DNA of 64,000 bases from Astragalus membranaceus (lineage: Eukaryota; Streptophyta; Magnoliopsida; Fabales; Fabaceae). Location: contig CM076846.1 of the NCBI GenBank assembly GCA_039519185.1, forward strand, positions 128,468,182 through 128,532,181. Direction: 5' to 3'. A program made the position numbers and the translations under genes. Shown piece after piece: positions 1 to 11,000 of the stretch. Numbering within the stretch: the stretch's first letter is position 1; each line of letters starts with the position of its first letter. A model generated the notes under the pieces. That model saw only the letters and a program-made list of their open reading frames with translations, was not told where the DNA came from and searched no databases.

Positions 1-2449
1 AACCCAAAAAAGTGCACCTTTGGGGTTCGAGCTGGAAAATTCCTAGGTTTCTACCTAACAGAAAGGGGAGTCGAAGCAAACCCCGACAAGTGTCGATCCG
101 TGATAGAACTGCGAACTCCAACAACGAAGAAAGAAGTCCAGAAGCTTAACGGCATGATCACCGCCTTATCTCGTTTCATATCGAACGCGAATTTCAAATC
201 TCTTCCCCTGTTCAAGCTTCTCAAGAAAGAGGAAGAAGATTTCAAATGGACTTCCGAGCAAGATGAGGCCTTAAACCAGCTCAAGAAGTTCCTTTCCGAA
301 CCACCGATCTTGACTAGGCCGAGCGAAGGCGAAACTCTATATTTATATCTAGCAATCTCGGAGGAAGCCTTAGGTGCCTTTCTTGTGCGAGAATTAAAAA
401 CCGGACAGATCCCAGTCTACTTTGCGAGCAAAGCTCTACACGGATCAGAGAGTCGCTACCAGAAGGTCGAAAAGATCGCCATGGCTCTCATCACCGCAGT
501 TCGACGTTTTCGACCTTACTTTGTCGCTCACCAGGTGGTCGTGCGGACTAATTACCCCATCAAGCAAATACTACATAGGCCTGATCTTGCGGGAAGAATG
601 ATCAAGTGGGCAGTAGAACTATTAGAGTTCGGGATCAAATACGAAGTCCGAACGGCTATGAAAGCACAAGTCCTGGCGGAGTTCGTGACCGAAATGACCC
701 AGCGAACATCGAAAACGATACCTGGATCCTACATGTCGACGGATCCTCCAACCCAAAAGGAAGTGGCGCTGGTATCATGTAAGAGAACCCGAACGACATC
801 ATCATTGAAGTCTCTCTAACTTTCAGTTTTTTGACCTCGAATAACCAAGCGGAATACGAGGCTTGCATCGCCGGTCTGCACCTGGCAATTGACCTCCGAG
901 TCCCTCGGGTCAAATTGTTCACCGATTCTCTATTGGTAGTCTCCCAAATCGACAACCAATACGAGACCAAGGAACCCGTCCTACAGAAATACCTGCTTCG
1001 GACGAGCGTTGTTAGCTCAGTTTGAGACAAGTGAAGTACAACACGTGCCGAGAACGGAGAACCAGAGAGCTGATATCCTCGCCAAGGTCACAAGCACCAA
1101 AACTCCTAGAAATCACTGAACGATTATTCAAGAAATGCTCCGCAAACCAAGTGTATCCATTGACCCCGAGTTTGCCTCGACCAATTGCATAATTGAAGAA
1201 ACTCACAGTTGGATCGTCCCGATCTTAGAGTACATCGTAGCAGGGGTAGAACCCCTGGACGCAAACGACGCTAAAAACATCAGGAGGAAAGCTTCTGCCC
1301 ATTCAGTAATTGATGGAACGTTGTACAAAAGAAGTATCTCTTCACCGTTGTTAAAATGCATCGAGGGAGAGGAAGCAGCTTATGTCTTAGCAGAAATACA
1401 TGAAGGAATCTGCGATCAACATCTTGGAGCTCGTTCTTTGACTCAGAAGGCTCTCCGCGCCGGATATTACTGGCCGACCATGGCAGTTGATGCTAGTGCT
1501 TATGTAAAAAGATGCAAAAAATGTCAAATTCACGCCAACATCCACATAGCTCCTCCAACCGATCTAACAAGCCTGTCCTCCACATGGCCATTTGCAAGGT
1601 GGGGGATAGACCTTCTGGGGCCATTCTCGACAGCTCCAGGCCAGATCAAATACTTAATCGTCGCAGTCGACTATTTCAGCAAATGGATAGAAGCAGAAAA
1701 CCCCTGGCTACCATCACTGCAAAAAAACTGCATCAAGTTTTTCAAAAAAAAGCATCATGAGCAGGTTCGGAATCCCCGAGGTAGTGATAACAGACAATGG
1801 AACTCAATTTATTGACTCGGGTTTTAGAAAGCTGATGTCCGACCTAAAAATCAAGCACCGCTTCATTTCGGTGGAACACCCTCAAACCAACGGGCAAGTA
1901 GAAGCGGCAAACAAAGTAATACTAAACGGCCTGAGGCGACGTCTGGACGACGCCAAAGGGAACTGGGTAGAAGAGCTACCTTATGTACTCTAGGGATACA
2001 GGACCATCCCTCAAAGCTCCATGGGAGAGACGCCGTTCCGGCTCTCTTACGGCAGCGAAGCGGTCATTCCCGTCGAGATTGGCGAACTCAGCTGGAGAAC
2101 GGCGAACACCAAGTCTCGAAACGATAATAGCCAAGCCTTAAGAGAGGAGCTCGATCTCATCGACGAAATCCAGGGTCGAGCCTCACTCCGAGAAGCAATC
2201 GTCAAACAAGGTGTAACAACCAGGTACAATGCTAAAGTCATTCCCAGAGATTTCGAACTAGGCGATCTGGTACTCCGAAGAGCTGATGTCGGTCTGAAAA
2301 ACGCTTCCCAAGGAAAGCTCGCGCCAAATTGGAAGGACCTTACCGTGTTACATCTAAAACCGGTAAGGGAGCTTTCCAATTGGAGACCCTCCAAGGAAAA
2401 AATTGAAAGAACTTCGAACGCAACGAAACTGAAGAGTTATTTCATTTAA
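1..2449 (+). pseudogene. Tat-type pol remnant (RT end, RNase H, extra RNH, integrase)
   Basis: Frame 1 is open from base 1 to 819. It gives the RT C-terminus (GKFLGFYLTERGVEANPDKC), the RNase H domain (YLAISEEALGAFLV, YQKVEKIAMALITAVRRF) and the linker before the second RNase H. That second domain is broken near 770-840 and continues in another frame at about 831-1025 (SNNQAEYEACIAGL, FTDSLLVVSQ). Integrase follows: zinc-binding region and first catalytic Asp (WGIDLLGPF) in 1135-1740, a frameshift near 1740, then second Asp (VVITDNGTQF) and Glu (HPQTNGQVEAANK) at 1757-1993. A TAG sits at 1991-1993 where this family usually has Trp. The C-terminal part (2021-2449) keeps GETPFRLSYGSEAVIPVEI but is scrambled after about 2310. 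It encoded the polyprotein for reverse transcription and integration and is non-functional here. Confidence 0.85.
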
Positions 2450-3086
2450 AAACCCCCAAATCGAAGGGCGGAAATTGTATCAATCTCTCTAGAAAGACAC
2501 CATATAAGGGTGCGCCGATCTTTGTAAACCAAATTACTCATTTAAATGAAAACGGTAACCTTACCGACGTTCCACACATTCTTGATTTCATCAAACAGTA
2601 ATGTAGGAACCAAATTTCCTTCTTCGGAAGAGACTGGGACCGATCTTCAGATCTCCCCAAGCGACCAAGCATGGTCGCAACTCTTTGCGACCAGTTAAAT
2701 CCGAGCCGAGTCTTGGTAAACTATCTCAAAGGGATATAGGTCTTCAAGGATCGAAACGTCCTTAGAACGACCATTGGCCACAGTTGCCAATACCCCTATA
2801 GGGCAAGTTAAATCCAGGCCGAATCCTGGTAAACCGCCCTATAGGTCGACGTACGAAACGATTTCTAGAAACGACATACATGACTTGCAAAATTAAAAAG
2901 CATTCATAAAGCTCGTAACAAGATCCAAATTCGAGATCGGTTAAAAACATGTTTGATTACAAACATCTCGGATATGGCCGAGCTCTCAAAATATCGAATT
3001 ACATGACGAAGTTCTGAATCTATGCAAAATCTGATTGGATAAAGTATACACCCAGAACTTTTGCAAAAAATAAAAAATGAATTCAT

Positions 3087-5589
3087 TAACCATCTGAGGT
3101 CGGAAAGATGACGGTCTTCTCATCCGCCTGTGAGTCGACCTTGACGATACGGTTCCCATCAACCTCATGATCGGCATGGACGATCGCCCGGTCCAGAGGA
3201 AGCGAAGGATGAAGTAAAAAACCTGCAGAAGAGCGCCTTCAAAACCTTCCTTATACATATCAATTGCCACTTCAGCAGCCTCCTTTGCATCCTTTTTGCT
3301 TTGCTGAAGGGAAGTTTGACTCCTATCTAGGCGAGCTTGAAGATCGGCAACCCGGGCTTCAGAATCGGTGCTAATTTCCACCCTCCCTTCCGAGGCCTTC
3401 TCCAAATCATCCTCCAGCTTGAGGATACGATCTTCCAAACTCCTCACCTGTCTTTTTAGGTCAGCTTCGGATTCCTCCAGGGCTTTCACCTGATCTTCAA
3501 GCTCCTTCACGCGAGCTTCGACAGTCTCGGCTCGACGCAGGACAGATTCCTTCAATGCCGTAAGAACCTCTTGGCCTTCCTTCAAAGTCCGAAGCTCGAA
3601 CTTGACGCGGGCCAGCTCATTGGTCCTCAAAGACATGTCCTCTAAAAGTTTGACACGTTTCACCTTCTCCGCCTCCAACAGATCTACAGACATAAGAAGA
3701 AAGATATCAAAACTAAGAGGAACATCTTAAACGAATCAACAAAACCGTCGGAATTAGCTAAAAGCCTACCTTTAGCCCGCTTCTCATATTTATGTTTTTC
3801 GATCTTATGAACCTCGGCCAGATTCACAAAGATCTGGGCCGATGCTGCAATAGGATCCTCCCGCCATTGATCAAAATTTTGCTCTAAGAACTTCTCATCC
3901 AAGGGAACGACCTTAAATTTACGCTTGGATTTCTTCGAAGCTTTGGCCTTCTTAACCGATCTCGACTCATCCTCGACGCCAACTTGTCCCCTTTTTACAG
4001 AAGTCCCGACTCCAACACCCTTCCCAACAGGGGCGAAGAATCGGACAAAATCTCGATCCCTTTTTCTCGATCTGCCCCGGCACCGACCAAATCTTCTTGG
4101 GTAACAGTGGTAATTGGTTCGGCAGGGATGGCAGCCTCGACAACGGGCTGAGACAGCGGAGGTGTTTGTAAAGGAACCTCTCCCTCTTCAGCATCGACTG
4201 ATTGCATCGCCAACTTCTTCAGAAAAGCGAGCTTCTTCGGTGCCATCGTATCTGAAAAAAAGAGAAAAAACGAGTTATATCACTTACAGAAAATTCAAAT
4301 ACACAGAAGTCCGCTCCAGAAAGACGATCTACCTAAAACCCTTTGCACTTGCACCCGCTTCCCGGCCTGGACTAAACGATCCATAGGGATACCTCGATAT
4401 TTGTGCTTTGAATACGGAACCCTTTGGGAAATAAAAATCAAGATCTTTTTGGTGAGGAGATCTTCAGCACTCAATCGATCCTCGCCGACGGAGTAGGAAT
4501 GTGTAGACCAGTTAAAATGACCGTGACTCCAACCGATAGGGAACTTGGTGGACTCCAAAGTCCGACCATCAGCTCCAAACTTGCCTACACTGTCGACGGC
4601 CTCGCCATTTACCGGTTCGACCCAGTAAAAGAATTGCTTCCAACTTCCCCTCAGCGAGTCCGCATAAGCTCTAAAGATTTTCGCACCTCGTCTCGAGCGA
4701 AAACTGACATGCTCGCGACCGGACTTAGCCTCCCCACTATTCCGATTAAGATCGAACAAATGAAAGAAGAGTTGGGGCGACACCGGTCTCTCCAGGTGAA
4801 TACACATCAGCTCGAAGGCCCGGAGAAAAGCCCACACATTTGGATGAAGCTGGGAAGGTGCTACATCCAACTCCGCCAGAACGGTCTGTTGAAGAAAGGT
4901 AAAGGGAGGCCTGATATTCATATCGTTGATCGTCACGTGGTACATGGTAAATTTAAACTCTCCCGCCCAGGAAGCCACGTGCTCTCCATCTTTCATACCT
5001 TCAATCCTCCAAATATTTCCAGACCGCCCAGCGATTTTTTGAGCTACCGGCCCCAGATTATGGCCAGACCGGAACAACGATTCAATTTCCAAAACCTTTG
5101 TGGAAACCCAATCATAAGGGCGAGCCTCTCGCACCGGTATATCACGAATTCCAGGACCAGTGCTGGAATAATCGTCAACTGAAGCGTCAGAAGCTCGACC
5201 CGAACTTGACTGGTTTGTACCACGTCGTTCTTGAAATTCATCTGCATCGTCCTGATCAGAGTCATCTTCGGGCGATGAGCTCGTCCCACAGTCAGAATCA
5301 GAACTCTCTGATTCAAGAGTATTCGAAATCCCCTGTCTTCCCCCAATTGAACCTCTTCGTCAGACTCCGAGGAGAGAGCCACCACATCGATCCTACGATC
5401 TTCCTCCATAACTTCCGCAACATCTGCGTCGGACTCGTTGACACCGTCAACAGGAGAAGAACTTTTGACATCAAGATCGTCCTCCACTTGCTCACTCGTC
5501 GGAGCGGACGACGGATGATCTTGCTCATCAGGAGCAACAACCACTATCCGATTCTCCCGATCTTCAGGAACGTCACCACCGGAGGCCAT
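3087..5589 (-). pseudogene. Antisense spliced gene of a Tat element: gypsy-associated domain plus coiled coil
   Basis: Read on the minus strand between pol and the 3' LTR. Exon 1 (5589-4333) starts MASGGDVPEDREN, has an acidic Ser/Asp-rich N-terminus, then a globular part with APSQLHPNVWAFLRAFELMC. That motif resembles the plant family catalogued as putative gypsy-type transposon (Pfam Transposase_28), as I recall it. Exon 2 (4251-3770) begins DTMAPKKLAFLKKL and carries a basic Lys/Ser/Arg stretch. Exon 3 (3683 to about 3087) is a long heptad coiled coil rich in Glu/Lys/Leu (EARVKELEDQVKALEESE). Junctions obey GT-AG: donor at 4332, acceptor before 4251, donor at 3769, acceptor before 3683. 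One-base indels near 5330 and in the C-run near 4026 break the frame, and another shift or intron lies near 3228. Function is unknown. Additional antisense ORFs at this place are known in Tat elements such as Grande. Confidence 0.65.
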
Positions 5590-6013
5590 GAGTTTTACGA
5601 ACTCGTTTCGATATTCAGTTATATCCCTACGGGTTTGTTTGGTCCTCGCCAGATCGAATCTGCAGAAGGGGGCGGAATGTCAGGATTAAACACCGCAAAG
5701 GGGTTCGCGAGCAAGTCGGAACCCGACCTGACGACCCCCATTCTGAGCGAATAAATAAAAAGCTTGGGGGAATCCAAAACGCAAAAACAAATAGAAGACA
5801 AATAAAAACTAACCTCGAAATAAAGCAGAAGAGATGACTGGATCCAAAAGAAATTTTTACTCGTCGATCTAATGTTGAGCCCCGCTTGAAATGCTTTAAG
5901 CTATCGCCGAATCCACTTTACTCGAAGAAAATCTCGACAACTCAAGACCGGTAATCAGAGCAGAAAGAGTTGAGTAGCAACGAAAATGGAAGAAAGTGAC
6001 CTCTTATTTATAG
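5590..6013 (-). promoter_or_regulatory. Candidate promoter and 5' UTR of the antisense retroelement gene
   Basis: On the minus strand a TATA-box-like CTATAAATAA lies at 6004-6013. Downstream, a possible 5'-UTR intron has donor TTTCGAG/GTTAGT (intron starts at 5813) and a pyrimidine-rich acceptor TTCTGCAG (intron ends at 5660). This leaves a short leader (5659-5590) before the ATG at 5589. The arrangement is what an independent RNA polymerase II unit inside the element would need. It is inferred from motifs only. Confidence 0.4.
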
Positions 6014-6374
6014 TGGGGCGAATATCGAATCAACACGTCCAATCAAAATCCAAGATTCACGCGCTAAAAACAAAATGTCACCATCATTAGCCGCCATCGT
6101 AATACGCGATGTGCGAGAAAGCTTTCAATGCCTGACACTGAATACAAGGCATTAATTCCTCTACTCAACAAAAAATAGCCGCCTTTTTCTTTTTCTCAAA
6201 GAAAAACTCGGTACGTCTCATGATCGGCCAAAAATCGGGCTCAGTACGTCTCATGATTGACTTAACAATCAAAGATCGAACATCACTGATCAATGACGAC
6301 ATCCACTGACTCGTAAGGTCGCTCCAGCTTATCAAGTCAAGATCACCCCTCAGGCGACCAGACTTGGGGGCCAC

Positions 6375-6814
6375 TGTTATGGTAATAATATAACCAATAT
6401 TTGCACCCCCTGCAAGGCCCATTAACCAAGCAGCCCATATCAGAAAATCCAACTCAATCAATTAACGGTTCAGATACCTCAGCAAGATCTGATGGTTCAG
6501 GATCATCAGGCAAGCTTCACTCAAACTCTATAAATACCACATTCAATGATCATTAAAGGGAGGCATTTTTTTCTCCAACTAACACTGACTCATTAAAATA
6601 CTGACTTGAGCGTCGGAGTATTCTTGCAGGTACAACACCGTCATTTCAAGATCGAACATCACTGATCAAAAACGACATCCACCAACTACTTCGGACAACT
6701 CGTTAAGGTCGGAACTACAACACCGCCATCTCAATATCGAACGTCACTGATCAAGGACGACATCTACCAACTACTTCGGACAACTCGTTAAAGTCAGAAG
6801 TACGGTACAGAACA
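6375..6814 (+). repeat. 3' LTR of the Tat element
   Basis: It starts TGTTATGGTAATAATATAAC just after the polypurine tract and ends CGGTACAGAACA, so it has TG...CA ends and is 440 bp long. The same ends appear in reverse in the solo LTR at 24655-25097. A TATA-like CTCTATAAATACC lies near 6530. The 3' half holds two tandem copies, about 85 bp apart (from about 6633 and 6718), of a unit containing ATCGAACATCACTGATCAA and CTACTTCGGACAACTCG. A further partial copy of the unit lies just upstream of the polypurine tract (about 6268-6325). Confidence 0.75.
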
Positions 6815-8957
6815 ATATTAATTATCTGATTTCATTTTTACGTATAAAATTTGGAGAATTCTCCAAATTTTATGATCTATAAAATTAATAATGTGTCCAA
6901 CACCTTAACTCATTATACTCAACTATTTATAAAGACGTACGATTTTGTAAAATTGTTATATTGTTCATTTAATTATAGTCTTTCTTAATCCATATAGAAA
7001 GAAACCACGAAGAGCTGGTCTAGGAGCATAAATAACAATAGGTGCATCCGATTGGGGATCGAATCCTCACTAATTCCCTTGGCACGGGGTAAATAAGGTA
7101 AATGTGATTTCCTTGATAAGTGGTCAAGGAGTCCGGAAGTGTTGTCTACCTTATAATGGGTGTCATACTCTCACCCTAAAATTTTGTAACCTAGAAGACT
7201 TTATAGATAGAACTACCTATTAAGGGTTGATCTGAGTAGTAACTGAGCTCAGATCCCACCCCAAAATATTGGGTTCGAATATTGACTGTAGCAAAAATTC
7301 TGTTAAGTAGGGAGAACCGCACGAACCAACATTGTCGGATATATGTATGGTCAACCAATTTCCTCGACTTAAATTAATGACCGATAAAGTCCGTAGATAT
7401 TCGCACCAATAATATCGTAACCAAACGATAGAACTACTTATTATGGGGAGGAGGTAGTTGTTCTGGCTTTAATGATACGAAGCTTGACTTTGGGCAGAAA
7501 GTTATTGGAGGCCGGAAAAGTTATACCAAACCAACTTCTAACAATTTCGTCACATCATCATATTGTCAGCATTGTAAAAGTTATCGATCACCTTAAGTTT
7601 TTCTTATTTTGCCTATTTTGTTTAATAATTTTTTTATAGGTATTAAAAGTTATCGATCAAATTCTGGAATGTTTTGATATTATCCGGTAACTATGCATAC
7701 GAAATTTTAGTTAAATTAGACATCCGCAAGTATTGATTTATTTATTCAGGTCAAAAAAAGTATTGATTTATTTATTGTTATATCTGATATTTATTTATAT
7801 TTTTTAAAAATATATTACACCTCAAATTGAAATCATTTAATGACTATCAAATAATCTTAGGACCTCTTTGATTTGTAAATAGGTAAGTACTAAATTGGAT
7901 AGTACTAGATAACTTGTTGTGCCGTACACTATTTGATGAACAATGAACAGCACAAACAAGCAAAAATGTAAAGTTTATTAAAGATGAGTGGGGGGGCAAG
8001 AGATGGGAATGTAGAAGAGAGAAAGATGAGAGGAGAGAGGTAGAGAGAGAGGGTGAGAGAAAGGAGAGAGAAGAATGAGAGAGAGAGATTATTGAGTAGG
8101 AAATAAAAACAGTATTTAGTATTTTTTTTTGGGAGATTATTTGGGTTTTTGTCCAATCGTTTGCCCTCACTTTTGCCTAGTATCATGACCATTTTTTAAA
8201 TCAAACACGATACAATTGAAGTTGTCCAAGGCTCCAACTTCTTCAAATATCTATCACAGCTCAACAACTTGAGCTTAGGGACCAAAATATGACTTGTTAA
8301 TCTCGCAATAGGGCTGGAGGTTTCAACATATCGTAGTATAAAACATTACATTACATAGTAACCTATTTCGATGATTTTGAATCATTATAGAAACGATTGC
8401 TTTAGCTCCTGAGATTGTAGGCAGCACTTGCCAAATCTCGTAAACAATTTTCGTATGTTCATCTCGATTACGTTTTATCGCTTTCTTTTACAATTCGATC
8501 ACATTGTTACAACCCTTTTGCAACTAACCTGGCTTTGAATAATCCAAACACCCACTTGCTTCCATTACACTCTTTCCAGCTGGTAATGTTGTGCCAGAGT
8601 ATCTTGCACCTCCTCCTTATAAATAAGGGTATTTGGCTTTGCTATTAAGGATTGGAAATACAAATACAAATAGAGCCAAAAAATAATCTAATTTATAAAT
8701 AATCCATGATGTCTCACCAATCACCACAAGTTTGGTCTTTGAGTTTTTGAATCTCCTAATCTCAATATAGCAAGGGTGAAGTTTCCAATGTAGACAAGTG
8801 TTCTAAGAACAAGACTGTACAAAACTCACTATTAATCAAGTTTCAGTATACCAAACTACCAATATCTAAAAAGCTCTATAAAAGAAGGTAAAGATATATC
8901 TGTATATATCTATATATAAGTAAACTAAAAAATTGTTACATTAAGTAACTTTTGATG
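6815..8957. other. Intergenic DNA between the Tat element and the MLO 3' end
   Basis: No gene is supported. There are AT-rich stretches and a GA-rich simple-sequence tract at about 7987-8095. Two segments carry RNA polymerase III B-box-like sequences (GGGGATCGAATCC near 7055, GGGTTCGAATATTG near 7270) and may be decayed SINEs. About 8560-8957 is probably MLO 3' UTR and flank, though no clear polyadenylation signal was chosen. Confidence 0.5.
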
Positions 8958-10942
8958 CTATTTCGCACTTCTTTCCGGCGAATCAAGATTGACAAATTTG
9001 AAGCTACCTTCGCTAATTATTGGTTGTTGTTCATTGGTTTCTTCCACATTTTGGTGTTCACTTTCTTTTGCATCTTGCTCAATTTGATCTACTCTCACTA
9101 TGAGGTTTGATGTGGGAGACAATTCAATATCAGATTGGTAATCATCTTGGTCACCATAAGCTGATGTGGTGCGAGCTGAGTGACCAACGGTTTTATAACG
9201 GTGTAGGGTGGGGCCTGAAGAGTGGATTGTTGAATCAGGCGTGCTTCCATCGATACTTCGCACGCTCGACTTTCCTAGTTTCAGTCCTTGTTTCCTTTTA
9301 ACAGCCGCCTTGTGCCATTTTTTTAATGCCTTTGATGTTTGTTCATCGAATATTGATTTCTTCATTCTTGATCCCATCTGCAAATGTTCATCATGATTTT
9401 GTAGTCAATTACCTCGAAATCTTAGTAAATTGCATGTATAAATGATGGTAAACGGGGATAGCATCATGATAATCAAACTTTGTAAAATAGCTTATATAAG
9501 ATAGAGTAAAGATCCAAACTGATTCCTGAGAAAACACATCAAGACCTATTTGGTCACTGAGAAACGATAAGTACTAATTTGGTCTTTGAAAATTTCAGAT
9601 GTTGGTCAAGTTAGTCTCTAATAGGGACTAAAATGTCCCTAAATATTATCCTAAAAAGGACAAATTTGAGGCACAAGAGAATTAGGAAAAACAAAAACAT
9701 GTAGTACCTGAGTCACAAGAGCATATAATGGAAGAGTAATGTAGCTGCAAAGGCACAGCACCAAAAACCTTCAAAACCACATGAGAATTCATCAGATTAG
9801 GTTATGGTATGAAATGCATATATGATAGGCATGTTATTTTATTGCAAAATAGAATTTCAGATCTAAAACTTACCCTAAAGCTACTTTGACTATTGCAAGC
9901 TTGTAATCAGCATGGAAACAATTTTTCAGCCCAAAAGAATACTGCAAATTAAGAAATCACTCATTTATAATTAGCCATTTGCCATAATCTGCATGAACTA
10001 CTAGAAGACATTATTTAAGGTGTAAAGATGATTCAGTACCCATATCCACAAGAAATATGTTATTTGGAAGGCATTCTGCAAGTAAAATGATATCAGTTAG
10101 TTCCAAAAATACTTCTCTCATTAGTAGAAATATTGAACTAGGCAATGATAACCTATTTGTTTAATTGTAGAGCCATCAAAATATATTAATATTAAATAAT
10201 ACAAAATGATTTCATAAAATCAAGTCACAGTGCAACATTTTTCTGAAAGGAAATTGTTGAATACCTGGAACAACGCAAAATGGATAAGATGAAGAACTAA
10301 CTGAGGCCGACCAAACCAAAAATATTTGTCAGAACCTAGAACAAGAGGAATCCCTTGAACAACTGCATGTCTTTCTGTGATTTCAATAGCCATCTTGGCC
10401 AACGTGGCTTGAAGTTTTGTTCCAACAGCCAAAATTAACTGCAACCAGTTAAATCATTTATAATTGCAATCTTGACCAATCTGCAAATTTTTATACAAAG
10501 AAGACGCTACTTACAACAACAGGAATTAATGATGCCCAAACCATAGCATGCCATCCTGAAAGTTCAATAGGATTACCCAACTATCATTTTTGAATTGAAA
10601 ATTCAACTGCAGAATAGTAAATTCCATAGGACTCTACTGAGAAGAAAGCTGAAAGAAGATGCTTACCGTTAACATTTAGGAGAATGAACACAACAAATGA
10701 TGCCCAGAGGACAGGACTGTCAACAACACAATGCACCAGAGTGAGTGTGTATTTCGAACCAGTGTATATAATTTAATGCTACAGTGTAAAATAATGTTAC
10801 CTGACTCCCATAACTACTTTGAAGTCATCCTCCAAGGATCTTTTGATATACTTTTGGAAGTTAAATTTACTTCCAGGTGCCAGGTGGACCTACACATGAT
10901 GATGCACTGTTAAAAAAGGAAGGTGAATCCAACTTTAAAAGA

Positions 10943-11000
<58 letters not shown>

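Larger units (their letters stand above)
1..6814 (+). mobile_element. Tat-lineage Ty3/gypsy LTR retrotransposon, 3' part, decayed
   Basis: The window opens inside the reverse transcriptase of a Ty3/gypsy element and runs through RNase H, a second RNase H-like module, integrase, a long 3' region and the 3' LTR. The order RT - RNH - extra RNH module (residues SNNQAEYEACIAG) - IN, with a large gene-bearing region between pol and the 3' LTR, is typical of the Tat (Retand/Ogre/Grande) lineage. A G-rich polypurine tract (GACTTGGGGG, 6361-6370) precedes the LTR start TGTTATGG at 6375. The 5' LTR, gag and protease lie outside the window, so the target duplication cannot be checked. Several frameshifts and stops show the copy is inactive. 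Confidence 0.85.

Noticed and set aside
4424..5754. Plus-strand ORFs of 252 and 218 aa
   Set aside because: They are opposite-frame shadows of the better-supported minus-strand spliced gene. They lack recognisable domains and have no splice or promoter context.
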